NCBI GenBank assembly: GCA_023853785.1
Contig: JAJIRX010000602.1
Location: 1 to 64,000, forward strand
DNA from: Psilocybe azurescens
Taxonomy: Eukaryota; Basidiomycota; Agaricomycetes; Agaricales; Agrocybaceae
Direction: 5' to 3'
DNA length: 64,000 bases
Shown here: one piece after another, positions 61,729 to 64,000 of the stretch
How positions within the stretch are numbered: the first letter of the stretch is position 1
Layout of the letters: every line of letters begins with the position of its first letter
Notes under the pieces: generated by a model
The model's database searches: none
The model's input: the letters and a program-made list of their open reading frames with translations, nothing else
What the model was told of the DNA's origin: nothing
Position numbers and translations under genes: made by a program

Positions 61729-63438
61729 AACTTGTTAGGAAGGATTACAAAAACAAGGAGGGAAAGCTACTGGCTCCTTTTGTATGACAGATTTGGCCTT
61801 CTGAACTGTCCGAACTGTCGAATCCCCTAGCTAAATTATATAAGCACAAGTCACCTATTCCAGAGATTAATATCAGTCTAATTATTACCTTGACGGGGCC
61901 TCTGTCTGCATGCTTTGGATACGATCATGGCTGGTACGCTTTGACTGTCATCATTTTCCAACGCTTAGGGAGGGTGCTAGTAGTTTACGATGCTGTGTAA
62001 AGGACGAAATAGGATCAAACTTGATGCAGTTCGAGTCGGAAAAGTCGCTCCTGTTCAAGGGCATCCTTATAAGCCTGGCGCCCCAGACTTACCACAGCCC
62101 TTTTTCCATATTATCTTATCTTCTACATCTACGTACACATGACTGCGATCCCCAACCTTTTCCTTTGACAGCGACTTCTCTCTGGATGTACCGTACACAT
62201 CTGTAACCCAGTCAGTCGTTCAATCGATATATCGTGGTCTTGTCATTTTCTGCGTGACTCTCAGTGAGCCCTGCGACGCTGGACTTTCAATCGTCGACAT
62301 TCTAGACATCTCACCATTTTCTACACCAATGCTGGGTGCTTAATGAAGTAACGTAAAACTCAGACTTTTAATGGGAAAAGTTAAATGCTACATACGCATG
62401 CGTCTGCACACAGTCCGGGTGTCGCATATGTTCAAGTTTCTTATCTGAGCTTCTAAAAGTTTGACTGCTTTTGACATGACTCTGCGGCAGCGCCGGGTAT
62501 TTATTTAAAACCACATTACAACGTGACTCGAGTTAATAAATTCCAATAAGATATCTGGTTAGATTTATGTCGTTTTTGGTATGTGTCTAAGCTGTAGCCA
62601 TACAGACAGACAGACCATACGAAGTCTGTAGCTTCACAGATCACTGATACTGCAACAATGAAAAACAAAACGTCCAAAAACTCTCTCAGCTAAACTCTCA
62701 CACATCTGACACTATGCATGGTTAGAGTGGGTGTTATCCTATTCTTTTCAATCATGGTAATGGCGTGCCTGGGCATGAGGTATGACTTCGTGTCCTGTGT
62801 ATGTTTGGAGTCTATATTAGCCCATTGACTTGAATGATAGCTGATAGCGAACGAGATCTGGAGATTTCCCTAAAGCGGACTAGTGCAAATTCAATGACGG
62901 GACCATCGCATAATCATGATCCAGTTGGAGCTCGTAGACCTTACAGAGTAGCGCTCGACTCCCAGGTATCACAGACCCAAACACGAACATACCTTCCTGT
63001 TCTTGCTTCAAATCATACTGTGAGTCACGTTCCGCATTCCGTCCGCGAGAAGACGCGCTACATAAGAACTCCCGGCGCTGACATGGGGTGATGTAGATCG
63101 TCGATGTCGAGGACGTTCCATGTTCTCTTTTCCCCTTAATTCGTCTTCCTGATGCATGTGTAGTTCCAAAGAGGACCACATACCCAAATTATTGGCTTAT
63201 ATGACATCTAATTTGGTCATTGCCTACTTTGTTCGCTCTTATCTCACAGGATGATCGGCGTCCTCCCGAGGTTCTTTTTCGACGGTGTATTTCGGAGAGA
63301 ATTTAAGTTGACACATACTATTTCATCGTGGGATTACAGACTGAACGAACTAGAGAAATGTACAAAAAGTCACCCGACGTTATCTGGTGTGTGATGAGTA
63401 CAAAATAGGATTTATCCATCCGATAGATATCAGATGAT
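61729..63438. other. 1.7-kb region without recognised genes
   Basis: Only frames below 100 codons (for example 61910-62206 and 62880-63179), without motifs. Contains the presumed promoter of the DUF6534-like gene and the 3' flank of the P450. Confidence 0.45.
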
Positions 63439-64000
63439 TCACAAAGTCACTTCCTCCACAGTATCTATAATATCCTCAACTCCGTCAAATCTTGGAACAA
63501 GACGCAGTCTAAATGGAATAGGTGTGCGACCAGACAGGCCCTCATATTCTTCGAGAGATATTGGCTCATCAGGAAGGGCCTGGAAGTCGAAGGACCACAA
63601 TAAACGTGAGATCGCTAGCCAAAGTTCTCGTTCAGCAGCGGGTAGGCCAGGACAAATTCTCCTCCTGGGAAATGGGCGTCACTTATGGTTTTCTTATCAC
63701 AGGAATAAAAGGGCTTACCCTGCTCCAAACGTCCAGTGATCGCGGTCCATAACATTGGGAAGCTTTGCTGACTCACTGCAAGAGAGGTTGTCATCCACGT
63801 AGCGCTCGGGGTTGAATGTAAATCTTGAACGATATCAGTCGGAGCATATTCTGGGATAGTTGCAAAGGACGTACGAGTCTGGATACCGTTCCTCGTTGTG
63901 GTGTAGTGTATAACAGTTCAAAAGCACGACGGTGCCCTTAGGGATATACATTCCTTTGTATGCGAAATCTTCGGATGCGCAATGCGGGGTGGCAAACCAG
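63439..64000 (-). CDS. Cytochrome P450, 3' part (runs off the window)
   Basis: C-terminal third of a P450 of the fungal CYP2-like/OMST oxidoreductase (CYP64-like) type, clearly different from the one at 1.4-3.8 kb. Reading into the window: HCASEDFAYKGMYIPKGTVV, LLNCYTLHHNEERYPDS, an intron, FTFNPERYVDD (PERF-type motif), HWTFGAG, an intron, GRRICPG (haem loop FGAGRRICPG with Cys). ERELWLAISRLLWSFDF follows, then PIPFRLRLVPRFDGVEDIID, ending EEVTL at the stop 63439-63441. No frame break was seen in this part. Upstream helices including the I-helix and ExxR lie beyond position 64000. Substrate unknown. Confidence 0.9.

Overview
The window is nuclear DNA of an Agaricomycete (mushroom-forming basidiomycete). 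Nearly every coding region is cut by short GT-AG introns of about 50-80 nt. The families are typical of the group: a short NACHT STAND NTPase, DUF6593 and DUF6534 proteins, a DUF4243/questin-oxidase-like enzyme, LysM secreted proteins and several P450s. They sit among universal single-copy genes: TCF25/RQC1, NF-YC/HAP5, RVB1 and MTAP.

Layout. 1.4-3.8 kb: cytochrome P450 (-). 4.6-5.3 kb and 9.9-11.3 kb: two paralogous LysM secreted-protein genes in opposite orientation, on either side of TCF25/RQC1 (-, 6.1-9.0 kb). 13.0-13.2 kb: decayed copy of the TCF25 5' end. 13.6-13.9 kb: small secreted peptide (+). 14.0-15.2 kb: dienelactone hydrolase (-). 15.8-21.3 kb: large low-complexity protein with a coiled coil and a C-terminal Cys/His domain (-, 'gene A'). 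23.4-26.0 kb: NACHT NTPase (-). 26.6-27.7 kb: NF-YC (-). 28.2-30.1 kb: PPR-like mitochondrial protein (-), with a decayed 5' copy just upstream. 31.2-32.5 kb: unknown conserved-looking protein (+). 32.9-34.7 kb: 'gene B' (-), a paralogue of the end of gene A. 37.8-39.9 kb: SH3 protein (+). 41.5-43.4 kb: DUF4243 protein (-). 44.4-45.2 kb: 819-bp foldback element. 45.6-46.7 kb: MTAP (-). 50-52.3 kb: DUF6593-like gene and an unrecognised gene (-). 52.7-55.1 kb: RVB1 (-). 55.6-57.5 kb: DUF3533/SNG1-like membrane protein (-). 58.2-59.1 kb: unrecognised gene (-). 60-61.7 kb: DUF6534-like membrane protein (-). 63.4 kb to the end: a second P450 (-, partial).

Two things stand out. First, almost every gene, including essential ones (RVB1, NF-YC, MTAP), has one or more frame breaks. 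Nearly all sit in a homopolymer or dinucleotide run and can be explained by one lost repeat unit. This looks like long-read consensus error, so I annotate these loci as genes, not pseudogenes. Second, genes A and B share a C-terminal domain with conserved Cys/His spacing and an intron at the identical codon phase, a candidate uncharacterised zinc-binding family. The window also holds a near-perfect 400-bp-arm hairpin element and several truncated gene-end duplicates (TCF25, PPR, NACHT).

All splice sites were read by eye. Gene ends are firm where a stop codon is quoted. Start codons and small exons are less certain.
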